Assembly (NCBI GenBank): GCA_039720395.1
Contig: CM077831.1
Location: 1,523,001-1,587,000 of the forward strand
Direction of reading: 5' to 3'
Origin: Liquidambar formosana
Taxonomy: Eukaryota > Streptophyta > Magnoliopsida > Saxifragales > Altingiaceae
DNA length: 64,000 bases
Of this stretch, positions 1-10,000 are shown in pieces. The first letter of the stretch is position 1. Each line of letters opens with the position of its first letter. The notes below the pieces were generated by a model. The model was not told the DNA's origin. It searched no databases and was given only the letters and a program-made list of their open reading frames with translations. Position numbers and translations under genes: made by a program.

Positions 1-167
1 CAAAAGTTCTTATTAACCCTCAAGATCAACTCCAAATCGAACCAAAATTCATACACACCATCCTTAGGACTCTAGAAACTCAATGCAAAAGACTAGACTC
101 AAAAAGGAAACAAAAAGACACATGCAATGACAAACCCTAGCTAGGGTGGCAAAAATGGGGTGTGACA
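1..167 (-). repeat. Element 1 3' LTR, terminal 167 bp only
   Basis: The segment ends in GGGGTGTGACA on the plus strand, which is the TGTCACACCCC start of the LTR in element sense. It matches 18038-18204 base for base as far as can be seen. The rest of this roughly 3.26 kb LTR lies left of the window. Confidence 0.93.
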
Positions 168-180
168 GAAGCCCCTCATT
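168..180 (-). other. Putative polypurine tract of Element 1
   Basis: In element sense the bases next to the 3' LTR read TGAGGGGCTTC. The same motif sits next to the 3' LTRs of Elements 2 (28004) and 3 (44165). Plus-strand DNA synthesis would be primed here. The purine run is short, so the exact boundary is uncertain. Confidence 0.55.
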
Positions 181-388
181 GGTGAGCAAGTTTCACTTGC
201 GAGCCAATGACCAAAAGAACAACCCATTTTTGCCCAGGGAATTGACTTCATCAGGATCCACTGGGGAAAAGAGGGTGAACATATTATTGAATTCTTCGAA
301 TTCATCATACACAGGCACAAAGGTACTCCTCATAAGTTCTATAGAACTCTTCTCATACTGTATACTAGTTTCAACTAGGGGACAAGAT

Positions 389-1003
389 GAGGTATCCACA
401 GCTTACATTGAACTTCGTCCGATGAAAGGTCTTCCAATTCTATGCCAGTGACAACTGGCGAATGGTACGAGGTAACATTATGCCATCAAGGCTATCCCAA
501 AATATGAGAAAGATACATCCTTCTCATATTCAAATCATCAAGATTATTACTCAAAAAGATAATCACATCCCATGCTGCACCAGTGACAACTGGTGAATAA
601 TACGAGGTATCCATAGCTTACATCGAACTTAGTTCGATGAAAGGTCTTCCCATACTATGCCAGTGACAACTGGCGAATAGTACGAGGTATCCATAGCTTA
701 CATCGAACTTCGTTCGATGAAAGGTCTTCCCATGCTATGCCAGTGACAACTGGCGAATAGTACGAGGTATCCATAGCTTACATCGAACTTCGTTCGATGA
801 AAGGTCTTCCCATACTATGCCAGTGACAACTGGCGAATAGTACGAGGTATCCATAGCTTACATTGAACTTCGTTCGATGAAAGGTCTTCCCATACTGTAC
901 CAGTGACAACTGGTGAATAATATGAGGTATCCATAGCTTACATCGAACTTCGTTCGATGAAAGGTCTTCCCATACTATGCCAGTGACAACTGGCGAATAA
1001 TAT
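389..1003. repeat. 80-bp tandem repeat in Element 1 3' region
   Basis: Units begin GAGGTAT at 389, 604, 684, 764, 844 and 924, giving a period of 80 bp for the five contiguous copies. One copy (389-468) is separated from them by 469-603. Each unit holds two small inverted repeats: ATCGAAC-ttc-GTTCGAT and CCAGT-gaca-ACTGG. Tandem repeats in the 3' untranslated part of Tat/Ogre elements are known and can seed satellite DNA. Confidence 0.9.
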
Positions 1004-1009
1004 GAGGTA

Positions 1010-1890
1010 ATACTATGCCATCAAGGCTATCTCAAAATATGAGAAAGATACATCCTTCTCATATTCAAACCATCAAGGTTGTCATTCAATTGTCAAGGTA
1101 ATCACATGGCACGAGGAAGGTCACAACCTTCTCTTGCTCAAATCAATCAAGGTAAACACATACCACAGGAAGCCATTCAAGGCTATCTCAAAACATGAGA
1201 AAAATACATCCTTCTCATGTTCAAATCATCAAGGTTATCATTCAAATATCAAGGTAATCACATCCCATACTGCACCAGTGACAACTGATGAATAATACGG
1301 GGTAACGCTATGCCATCAAGGCCATCTCAAAATATGAGAAAGATACATCCTTCTCATATTCAAACTGTCAAGGTCATTATTCAATTGTTAAGGTAGTCAC
1401 ATAGCACGAGGAAGGTCACAACCTTCAATCAGGGTAAACACATACCATCGGGAAAGATCGAATCTTTCAAGTCATCAAGGTAAACATGTAATCCTGAGAA
1501 AGATTGCATCTTTCTCTCACTAAGTCATCAAGACAAAGGTAAGCTTCTACTTACCAACACTCACCAAGTCATCTCACATGGAGGCTATTCATGCCTCAAC
1601 CAACTCATATAGGAAACACAATTATCTTATGAAAGCAATCATTCACATGCATATAGGGAAGGTATCTTTATCCCAAATGACAACAAATCATAGTGACATA
1701 GGAGGGAATTCATCCCTAACAATCAAAATCATATGCATAGAGAGGGTTGTTCAACCCTACTAGCATGCCATGCCCACACAAGGGCCACCAATGCAATCTC
1801 TTTCAAATCATTTCATGTCAAACGATGTCAAGATATTTATTCATTTTTCAACTCAAAACAAGCTTGAGATTTCATCTCAAAGAGGGTTCA
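1010..1890. repeat. Irregular array of short hairpins in Element 1 3' region
   Basis: The array follows the 80-bp repeats and consists of short inverted repeats roughly every 40-60 bp with different stems. Examples are AATATGAGAA/TTCTCATATT at 1036-1065, AACATGAGAA/TTCTCATGTT at 1192-1221, GAAAGAT/ATCTTTC near 1450, GAGGC/GCCTC at 1581-1597, AGGGTTG/CAACCCT at 1743-1758 and TTGAGAT/ATCTCAA near 1864. Separators often read ATCAAGGT. No protein coding is evident; short open frames here look like by-products of the repeats. Confidence 0.75.
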
Positions 1891-1944
1891 AAAGCGCGAA
1901 TAGGCGAGCAAAGGCCAAACGAGCGCAACGGAGCGAGCAAGGGA

Positions 1945-1999
1945 GGCTGACCACCTAGCTGCTGGTGGCTTGCCGCCCCAGGCTGGGCGGTTACCCGAG
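1945..1999 (+). repeat. GC-rich module upstream of PMD1 (shortened copy)
   Basis: The segment starts GGCTGACCACCT and ends TTACCCGAG. It resembles the GC palindromes at 5214-5293 and in the LTRs but is diverged and shortened. Element 4 has a longer version at 39732-39808. It lies about 300 bp upstream of the PMD1 start codon. Confidence 0.6.
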
Positions 2000-2298
2000 G
2001 CTAGGGTCCTCCAAAATTCTGGGTTTTTAAACCCTTGACCCCCCATTTGTGCTCACACTCACCCAATTTCGAAAATTGAGAGTTTCTCTCTCTAGAAACT
2101 CATTCCATCATTCTCCAAATTCTCACATACATATTCTCAATCAAAGTTTCACTTTCAATTCAAGTTGTGTGCATGAAATAGCATCAAGAACAAGTCATTC
2201 AACAACAAAAACAAGCATCAATCATCAAGTTGCAAGATCACATTCATCATCTTTCTTATCAAACCCATTTTTCTCACATACAAGCTCAACCACCAACA
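2000..2298 (+). promoter_or_regulatory. Presumed promoter and 5' leader of PMD1
   Basis: This stretch lies between the GC module and the PMD1 start codon. A TTTTTAAA run near 2024 is a weak TATA-like candidate. The remainder is CT/CA-rich, like a plant 5' untranslated leader. Element 4 keeps the same arrangement at 39809-40106. No strong core promoter is visible. Confidence 0.35.
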
Positions 2299-4960
2299 AT
2301 GGCTTCTAGCAATGATTCCAACATCAAGTATCCATATTATGTGATCAAGAATACATACAAGGCACCAATATATGATGCATCCCAAGACAAGGTGTTGCTT
2401 GAACCTAAGAAGCATCTCTCCTACCTCCATTCCCAACATGAGGTTAGTTCTTTCCAACTTAACATGTTTATCATGAAATTTTGATTTCTATTGGATAAAA
2501 TGCATTCCCATGATCTTCTTTTGATTGTTTCTATCATTGTTAAGCCAAGTTCATTGATTTGGCAAGGATTGAATGTGTAAAAAGCTTGTTTCCCAATGCT
2601 TGAGAAAAGATGCCCACCAAGTGTTTGATAAAATGCCAAAGAGACAAAAACATGTTCAATTCTTGAAAAATCAATTGGTTTGCATTGTGGAACCAAGTCA
2701 TATGGTTTTGGCAAGGATTTGATATACAAAAATCTTTTATTTCAGTGCTTGAAAACAAGTCACACACCAAGTGTTCGATAAAATGCCCGAAAGGCAAAAC
2801 CATGTTCAATCCTTACAAAATCAATGAATTTGAATACACAAAGTCATGGGCATTCATTTCTAATTCATTTCATGAATCAAAACCCATGTTTTAAAACTTT
2901 TGGAAAACCATTTGAAATTAATTACCAATGTATGCCCAATATCTCTATGTTTTCAATGCTAACTCAATACACAATCTTTTGACATAGCCCGACTTCTAAA
3001 GTCTCCGTACAAGGACATCAATAAAGGGGCTCATCTCATGGTGGAGATATATGGAACATGCCCAACCACGTGCTCGCAAGATAGTAAAGAAGGCGGGTTT
3101 TGGGCCCTTTCTAGATGCTCTATGGAATGAGCAATGGGATAGGCAAGCATTGTTTGCCTTGACAGAGCTATGGTGGGACACCACCAACACTTTCCATTTT
3201 AGCTTCGGGGAGATGACCATGACTCCTAAGGACTTCACCATGATAACTGGGTTGAGCTTGAAAGGCAAGCGCTTGGAATACTATGAGCAAGCCAACATGG
3301 ACCAGAACTACATAGTAGCTCTACTCGGGGTTGAAGCGGAACTGAGCCCAAAAGGTGTGCGCCGTACTTGGCTCTACAACACCTTTGCCACTGAAGAAGA
3401 GAGTGAGGGGACAGATCCCCAATACATTGTGAGAGCTTTCTTGCTCTACATGATTTCATGCACCTTCTTTGCGGGCACCAATGACATGGCTCGACTAGAG
3501 TTGCTAGCTAGCATGGAGGATGTGAACAAAATTGGGAGATACAATTGGGGTGGAGCTGCTTTCGCAAACATGTATCGCTCCATGACCGACATGTCCCGAG
3601 GAGTTGCAAAGAACTTTGGGGGACTTCCTTTCGTTTGGGAGGTAACAAAGAACATTCAATTCTCTATTATTTCCCGAAACTTAACACATACATGATTTCC
3701 TCTATATTTTTTATTTTCCACAGATATGGTACTACGAGTACCTGAACATGTGTCGCCCAACTCTTGCTAGTGATGCCATGTCATGGCCCATCCTTCAGAA
3801 TTATGCTCCATCTTGCTTGGCTACAAGAGCCTCCAATCGACACGATTATGCCCATGCAAGGGCATATCTTGCCAGCTTGACTGCTGATATGGTAAAATCT
3901 TTCTTTCACTTTATCTTTTTTATCTTTCTTTTTTTCATTTCTCATTTCAAACTCAACAGGTGGAATGGAATCCATGGAGGCTGTGGGAGCATAGGCTTCC
4001 CGAGAAGTACTCCTCTTGTTTGGAGTTGACAAGCAAAAGGGTCCTTTTTGAAGGCCCCACAGGTAGAAGTTGGTATCTTGGGGAGCGAGTCCTGAGACAA
4101 GTCCATGGAAATATGAATGCAGCTGTGACACCTTCCATGCCACCTGAGAACATGAGGCACACTAGCCACTTGATGGGGGACGAACTAGAAGAAGCTCTGA
4201 GGGGTTGGGATGCTGAGGGATTCACCTCCCCTCGCATAGAATACACTGCCTTTTGCCGACAGTATCTAATGAATCCTAGGGTCACTGGTCTCCCACCTCA
4301 AGGGGTGAGCTCCCCACACTCTTAAACTCTTTTTTAAGATTACAAGAAAGACTCCATTTGACAAGCATTTGAATTTCAGGGCCGACGGGCAAGGGGACAT
4401 AGCTCCACAGTTGGATCTGCCACTGGGATGACTTACAATGACGAGGATGAGGACCTTGAAGGAAATCAACCTCCACCCCTCCCACAACTAAATTGGTATG
4501 TGAACTTGTGCAGTGGGACAAAATTTGTGAAGACTGATATTACCCATCTACCATTCGATGAATATCCCAAGATCGATCCATATTATGAGAATGTGAGTGC
4601 TAAACTCTTATCTTCTTGAAATTGGATTCTTTCATTATTGTTAACCATGTTTATACTTTCCTAGGTTCCACGGGAGTATGCCCAGGAATGCATTGAACTC
4701 AATGAAGGATTGAGGAGGGATCTTGTGCGAATGAGTTTAGAGAACTCAGTTCTGGAAGCACGCTTGAATCCCTAAGTAAGTGATCATCTTATTAACTTTC
4801 AACTAGGATTGGCACCATTACCCTCCTAACTCATTATCTTTGTTTGCAACAGGCATCATCGTCTAATCCACCACAGGATATGCCCCCTTCTAGAGCACCT
4901 CGTTCAGGGCATGATGGAGCTGGGCCAAGTCGAAAGAGAAGGCCCACGGGAAATCATTGA
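2299..4960 (+). pseudogene. PMD1: antisense seven-exon plant mobile domain gene carried by Element 1 (two nonsense codons)
   Basis: Inferred exons are 2299-2442, 2988-3641, 3724-3891, 3960-4304, 4380-4592, 4665-4775 and 4853-4960. Every intron has GT...AG ends and phase 0, and the ancestral product would be about 580 residues. Exon 2 carries the plant mobile domain signature: GFGPFLDALW, an ALTELWWDTTNTFHF segment, then GEMTMTPKDF and TGLSLKG. The tail has a basic cluster SRKRRP, a possible nuclear signal. The gene is antisense to the retrotransposon. Two stops interrupt it: TAA at 2997-2999 and TAA at 4773-4775; Element 4 reads CAA at both places. Translation from an internal ATG (3051) could still give the core domain. 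PMD proteins occur in host genes (MAIN/MAIL) and in transposons; the function here is unknown. Confidence 0.8.
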
Positions 4961-5213
4961 GTTTCACTCACCTCTTGTTAGGAATGTTGGAGCCTTTCTA
5001 TCTATCTTGTTATGTATTAATTAGGAATTTCAATTCCCAACCTTGAACCTTTATTATGGATACTTGATGAATCTATGTTCGAACTTTATTGCAATGATAT
5101 GATCTTGTATTGAGTGAAAAATGGGCTTAAATCAAGCACAAATGAGTCAAAACATCACAAAAGGGCCAAGCAAAGGCACAACAAGGCAAAAATGGGCGAA
5201 ACAAAGCGGCGGC
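4961..5213 (+). other. Spacer between PMD1 and the PMD2 promoter
   Basis: This is AT-rich sequence after the PMD1 stop codon that probably contains its 3' untranslated region. T-rich and TTATT motifs are present, but no clear AATAAA signal. Element 4 has a matching spacer at 56021-56271. Confidence 0.5.
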
Positions 5214-5293
5214 CTCGGGTGACCACCTGGGGCTGGGCGGCTAGCCGCCTGGGCCCAGGCGGCTAGCCGCCCAGGCCTGGGTGGTCACCCGAG
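5214..5293. repeat. 80-bp GC-rich palindrome upstream of PMD2
   Basis: This is a near-perfect inverted repeat centred on CCTGGGCCCAGG, with outer arms CTCGGGTGACC and GGTCACCCGAG. It ends about 90 bp before the TATA box at 5382. It matches the U3 copy at 17418-17497 at 79 of 80 positions, in the same plus-strand orientation, while the flanks show no obvious similarity. The centre contains TGGGCC, a site-II-like motif, on both strands. Confidence 0.9.
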
Positions 5294-5381
5294 CCCGAAG
5301 CGGTGTTTCGCCTGATTTTAGGAAACTTCCTATTTTGACGGGATTCCACCTTCCAAAACACGGATTTCCGAATTTTTTTCC

Positions 5382-5389
5382 TATAAAAG
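5382..5389 (+). promoter_or_regulatory. TATA box of PMD2
   Basis: TATAAAAG lies 56 bp before the PMD2 ATG (5438). Element 4 keeps the same sequence and spacing (56440 to 56496). It is the clearest plus-strand core promoter in the cassette. Confidence 0.75.
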
Positions 5390-5437
5390 CACATCCAAGG
5401 GGTCTCAAACCCTACTAACATTCATTGAGGGCAAGTT

Positions 5438-6724
5438 ATGGAAGCCCTAGACAAGCTCTTGAGTGATTTTCTGAAAGTTATGAGTGTGGAGGCAAGGAAG
5501 GAGTTCAAACGCTACTGCTTGGATCCGTTGTTTTCTTTGATGCACGTGAAGCTTGAAACCACTCTTCTTACTGCTGCTACATATTTTTGGGATCCCCAAC
5601 TTCATGTATTCCGTTTCAACTACGAAGAGCTATGCCCAACAATGGAAGAGTTCTGCGCTTTGTATGGAGTTTCACCTGTAGGACCTTTCATTCTCCCTAC
5701 TCCACGCTCAAGCTACTTGATTTCCTTCTCCAACTTTCTTGGGATTTCTCAACAAGAGGCCTCCATATTTGTGAAGGATCATATGGTGAATCTCATGGAA
5801 ATAGCAACTTCCTTCTTGGCTCATGATAGCAAAGGTACCCTGAATTTCAACCCTTCTACTCAATATGCTCTTGCTTTCTGCTTGGTTGGCCGCTTCCTTA
5901 TCTCCACAGGGACTCTCTACGTCCCTATTCAAATTTGTGAACTGATCCCTTTCATTCTTGAACATAACAACCTGATTCCCATGGTGCTAGCTGAAACCCT
6001 CAATAGCTTAGACAAAGCTCATGATAACCCACAAGCCCCATTAGGAGGGAGCCCCGTTCTACTGCAGATGTGGCTTCTTGAAAGGCTTAACTTCTTGTCT
6101 CTTACCACCATTAATCCATACAAACCTCAACATTATTGTTGCCGTCGAGTTGAACTTCCTGGTCAATTTTCTTTGAAGGAATGGTTAGGTTACTTCCAAA
6201 CTCTCTCATGGAGAAACATTAAGTGGTTTGTCTCCATATGGGGATGCAAGGAACAAATTCTTCTTCGAACTTCTGGGTGTGCTATGGTCAAGCTTATAGG
6301 GTTGAGATCAACTTCCTTTTATTGGACTTCAAGAATCCTTCGTCAACTGGGTGCCATGCAAACCATACCTACTTCTGTGGTATTTGATCATTCTGTTGAA
6401 CCTGTGGGCCCCACGATGGTTAAGTGGGCCAAGACTAGATGGACTGACCAACTGAAACTGACTCGAGTTGAGAACACTGATGGGCCTTATGTCATGAGCC
6501 CTGAATACAAGACATGGTTGAAGAATAGCTTAGGTGAAAGAGAAACCATACGCAGGGAAAGGATTTATGACCTTATCAAGGACACAAGACTTGGGTTTTG
6601 CAGGGAAGACATTCTGGAGGCAGTGGAAGCAGCACATGCTCATGACTTGCGAAAGAAGCGAAGACTTGAAAGAAAGGAGCAGAAAGCAAACCAAGAAATT
6701 CTGAAGAAAATCAAAAGGACTTGA
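5438..6724 (+). CDS. PMD2: antisense PMD/DUF7745-like protein carried by Element 1
   Basis: This is an uninterrupted 428-codon frame on the strand opposite to the retrotransposon genes. Residues about 50-80 hold a YFWDPQLHVF segment followed by ELCPTMEEFCALYG. This matches the tryptophan/aspartate and PT-x-EE pattern of plant DUF7745/aminotransferase-like families related to the plant mobile domain. The C-terminal 35 residues are strongly basic (RKKRRLERKEQK) and may act as a nuclear signal. The ATG is 56 bp downstream of a TATA box and AATAAA follows at 6778. Element 4 carries a frameshifted copy at 56496-57786. The start is supported by conservation of promoter and N-terminus in both copies. 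The molecular role is unknown; no catalytic motif is recognised. Confidence 0.8.
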   Translation: MEALDKLLSDFLKVMSVEARKEFKRYCLDPLFSLMHVKLETTLLTAATYFWDPQLHVFRFNYEELCPTMEEFCALYGVSPVGPFILPTPRSSYLISFSNFLGISQQEASIFVKDHMVNLMEIATSFLAHDSKGTLNFNPSTQYALAFCLVGRFLISTGTLYVPIQICELIPFILEHNNLIPMVLAETLNSLDKAHDNPQAPLGGSPVLLQMWLLERLNFLSLTTINPYKPQHYCCRRVELPGQFSLKEWLGYFQTLSWRNIKWFVSIWGCKEQILLRTSGCAMVKLIGLRSTSFYWTSRILRQLGAMQTIPTSVVFDHSVEPVGPTMVKWAKTRWTDQLKLTRVENTDGPYVMSPEYKTWLKNSLGERETIRRERIYDLIKDTRLGFCREDILEAVEAAHAHDLRKKRRLERKEQKANQEILKKIKRT

Positions 6725-6777
6725 AGACTTTAGAAATAGGATATCTATGGCATGTCAATAGTTCTTTATCTAACACC

Positions 6778-6783
6778 AATAAA
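6778..6783 (+). terminator. Polyadenylation signal of PMD2
   Basis: AATAAA lies 54 bp after the PMD2 stop codon on the same strand. In Element 4 the matching site reads AGTAAA, so the canonical hexamer is lost there. Confidence 0.5.
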
Positions 6784-6861
6784 TTGCTATGTCAATCAAT
6801 TAGTTCTAAATGAATTGCCAATAATAATTTAATTTTGAGATTTGTTGTTGTGGTGTTGTTT

Positions 6862-7061
6862 GGACCGCACCCAAGGTAACTTTATGGGTTGCCTACGTAT
6901 CCCCATCCTTTTTTCTTTTTTCTTTTTTCTTTTTTTTTTTTCTCTTTTTTTTTCTTTTTTTTTTTTTTTTTTTTTTTCTAGGAATGGGGAATCAGGCCCT
7001 CGTAGTTCAAATGCCTTAACTTTTGCCTAGGCCGCCCTTATGGGTTTTCAACCTAGCAGGC
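6862..7061 (-). repeat. Conserved block with long pyrimidine tract downstream of pol
   Basis: On the plus strand GGACCGCACCCAAGG is followed by a TACGTATCC motif, then a long T/C tract (about 6907-6977), then GGGGAATCAGGCC and a TTTTGCCTAGG...CAACCTAGC segment. The same order occurs at 31425-31620, 47382-47590 and 57924-58150. In the sense RNA this is a purine tract between two conserved boxes just after the pol stop. The function is unknown; its conservation in all four Tat elements suggests a cis role such as RNA processing or export. Confidence 0.7.
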
Positions 7062-7062
7062 C

Positions 7063-10000
7063 TTACACATAATACTTCTTCAATTGATCCAAATTGGTAG
7101 GGCGAGCGAACTCAATTCCATCCAAATCCATGAGGCGAACAGCCCCTGCTGGCAATATCTCCTTGATAACATACGGGCCACCCCAACTTGGCTTGAACTT
7201 CCCTCGTGGATCAAAAATTGGAGCTCTGATCTCTTTCAACACCAAATCCCCTGTCTTCAAACCTCGGTCTTTGACATGCTTGTTGAATGCTCTTGCGACC
7301 CTTCGCTGATAACCCTGCACATGATACAAGGCCCTCAATCGCCTTTCATCGAGCAATGCCAGCTCATCATAACGGTTCTTAACCCAATCTGCTTCTGCTA
7401 TCTGACTTTCCATGGCAACCCGTAACGACGGTACCTCCAACTCAATAGGCAAGACAGCCTCCATCCCATACACCAAAGAATAAGGGGTAGCCCCTGTTGA
7501 CGATCTCACAGATGTTCTATAGCCCCACAAGGCTAAGGGTAACTTCTCATGCCAATCAGTGTAGGTGTCAGCTGTTTTCTGTAATATCTTCTTAACATTT
7601 TTGTTGGCGGCCTCCACTGCTCCATTAGTCTGCGGGCGATAAGGGGAGGATAAATGGTGCACTATGTTGTATTTCTGCAAAAGCTCCTTGGTTTCTTTCT
7701 GAAAGTGCTGACCATTGTCTGAAATGATCTCGTGGGGTACCCCATACCTGTAGATGATGTTGAGCTGTATGAACTGCGCTACCTTCTTGGCATTCAGGGT
7801 CTTGAAAGATGCTGCCTCTACCCACTTAGTGAAGTAATCGATAGCTACCAAGATGTACTCATGCCCATTGGAGGCTTTCGGCTTAATCTGCCCAATTATA
7901 TCTATTCCCCACACTGCAAACGGCCAAGGCGACGACATGCTTGTCAAAGGCATGGAAGGCAAGTGTTGTCCATTAGCAAAGACTTGACATTTGTGACACT
8001 TCTTAACATGTGCATGGCAATCTCTCTCCATTGTAGACCAATAGTAGCCCAACCTCATGATTTTCTTAGCTAGCATATAACCATTCATGTGCGGTGCTCC
8101 AACTCCTTCATGGATTTCACTAACAAGACGTTCGGCTTCTTCCTCAGTGACACACAACAGATGGACCCCATCGTATGACCTCCGGTATAGCTTTCCTCCA
8201 CACAAAACATAGTGACTTGCTAGCCTCCTTAATGTTCTCCTATCAACGCGGGATGCTCCTTCAGGATACTCCCTTTCCTCGATGAATTTCATGATGTCAT
8301 AGTACCAAGGGTGGCTGTCCTTCAACTCTCCTTCTCGAATAAAGCAGCAATACACAGGTTTTTCTCTGCATTCTATCACCAATGGTTTTACATTCCCACC
8401 ATCCGGGATTTCCACCATGGAAGCTAGAGTTGCCAAAGCATCGGCGAACTGATTCTTATTTCTTGACAAATAATTGAACTCTATTTCCACAAATTCTTTA
8501 GTCAAGGCTTCTAAGTATGCATGATATGGCAGCAGCTTCTCATCACGAGTCTTCCACTCTCCCTTTATCTGGCAGATAATCAGTGCTGAATCTCCGAAAA
8601 CCTCTAACTCTTTGATCCCCAATTCTAGTGCAGCTTCCAACGCGAGGATGCAGGCTTCATACTCAGCAATGTTGTTGGTTGCTTCAAACCCTAACTTAAC
8701 CGCCAAGGGTGTGAATGCTTCTTCAGGTGAAACCAGTAGGACTCCTATCCCATACCCTCTCTTATTTGCAGCTCCATCGAAGTATACCTTCCAAATCTTC
8801 TTTCCAATCTCCAAGACATCCTCATCGGGGAATTGGTCATTAAATTGTTCTGATGACGCCACAGGGCAGCTAGCCAAGTAATCTGCAATGACACTTCCTT
8901 TTACTGACTTCTGTGTTACATACTTTATGTCGAATTCATTGAGAAGAATCGACCATCGGGCAGTTCTGTAGGACAAGACCGGCCTTTCTATCAGGTACTT
9001 CAGTGGATCCATACGGCTTATCAAGAAAACCTCATACGACATCATGTAGTGACGGAGTTTCTGAGTTGCCCATACCAAAGCCACACAAGCCTTTTCTATG
9101 GCGTTGTACTTCACCTCATAGTCTGTCATCTTCTTGCTTAGATAGTAAATGGCATTCTCCTTTTTCGACCCTTCAAGGTACTGAGCTAGCATAGCTCCCG
9201 TCGCGGTTTCAGTGACCGTCAAGTATAATAATAACGGCTCACCTTGTCGCGGAGGAACTAGAATTGGTGGATTACTCAAATACCTTTTGATAGTCTCAAA
9301 GGCTTCTTGACATTCTTCGTTCCATACCTTCGGCGCACCCTTCTTAAGCAACTTGAAAATCGGCTCACACACCATGGTCAAATTAGCAATAAACCTGCTT
9401 ATGTACTGAATTCTCCCCAAAAACCCTCGAATCTGTTTCTCTGTGCTAGGCGGCTCCATCTCTACAATGGCCTTGATTTTTCCCGGATCGACCTCAATTC
9501 CCCTCTGAGTAATCATGAATCCTAACAGCTTGCCTGCAGTGACACCAAAAGCGCATTTCTGAGGATTCAACCGCAGGTTATACTTCTTTGCTCGCTCCAG
9601 GAACCTTTCTAGTGCCATGAAGTGTCCTTCTCGGTCCACAGACTTCACGATCATGTCGTCCACATACACTTCCACCTCCTTATGGATCATGTCATGCAGC
9701 AATGTTGTAGCAGCTCTCTGATAGGTAGCCCCGGCATTTCTCAAACCGAACGGCATCACTTTGTAACAATATGTTCCCCACTGTGTAATAAAGGCCGTTT
9801 TCTCCATATCTTGCGGCGCCATCTTTATCTGATTGTATCCGGAAAACCCATCCATAAAAGAGAGGAGCGCATGCCCTACAGTACTATCTACCAATACATC
9901 AATGTGGGGCAAAGGAAAATCATCCTTAGGGCTTGCTGCATTAAGATCTCGAAAATCCACACACATCCTTACTTTTCCATCCTTTTTAGGCACGGGAACT

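Noticed and set aside
604..1003. CRISPR-like array appearance of regular 80-bp repeats
   Set aside because: Contiguous tandem repeats without spacers, inside a plant retrotransposon.
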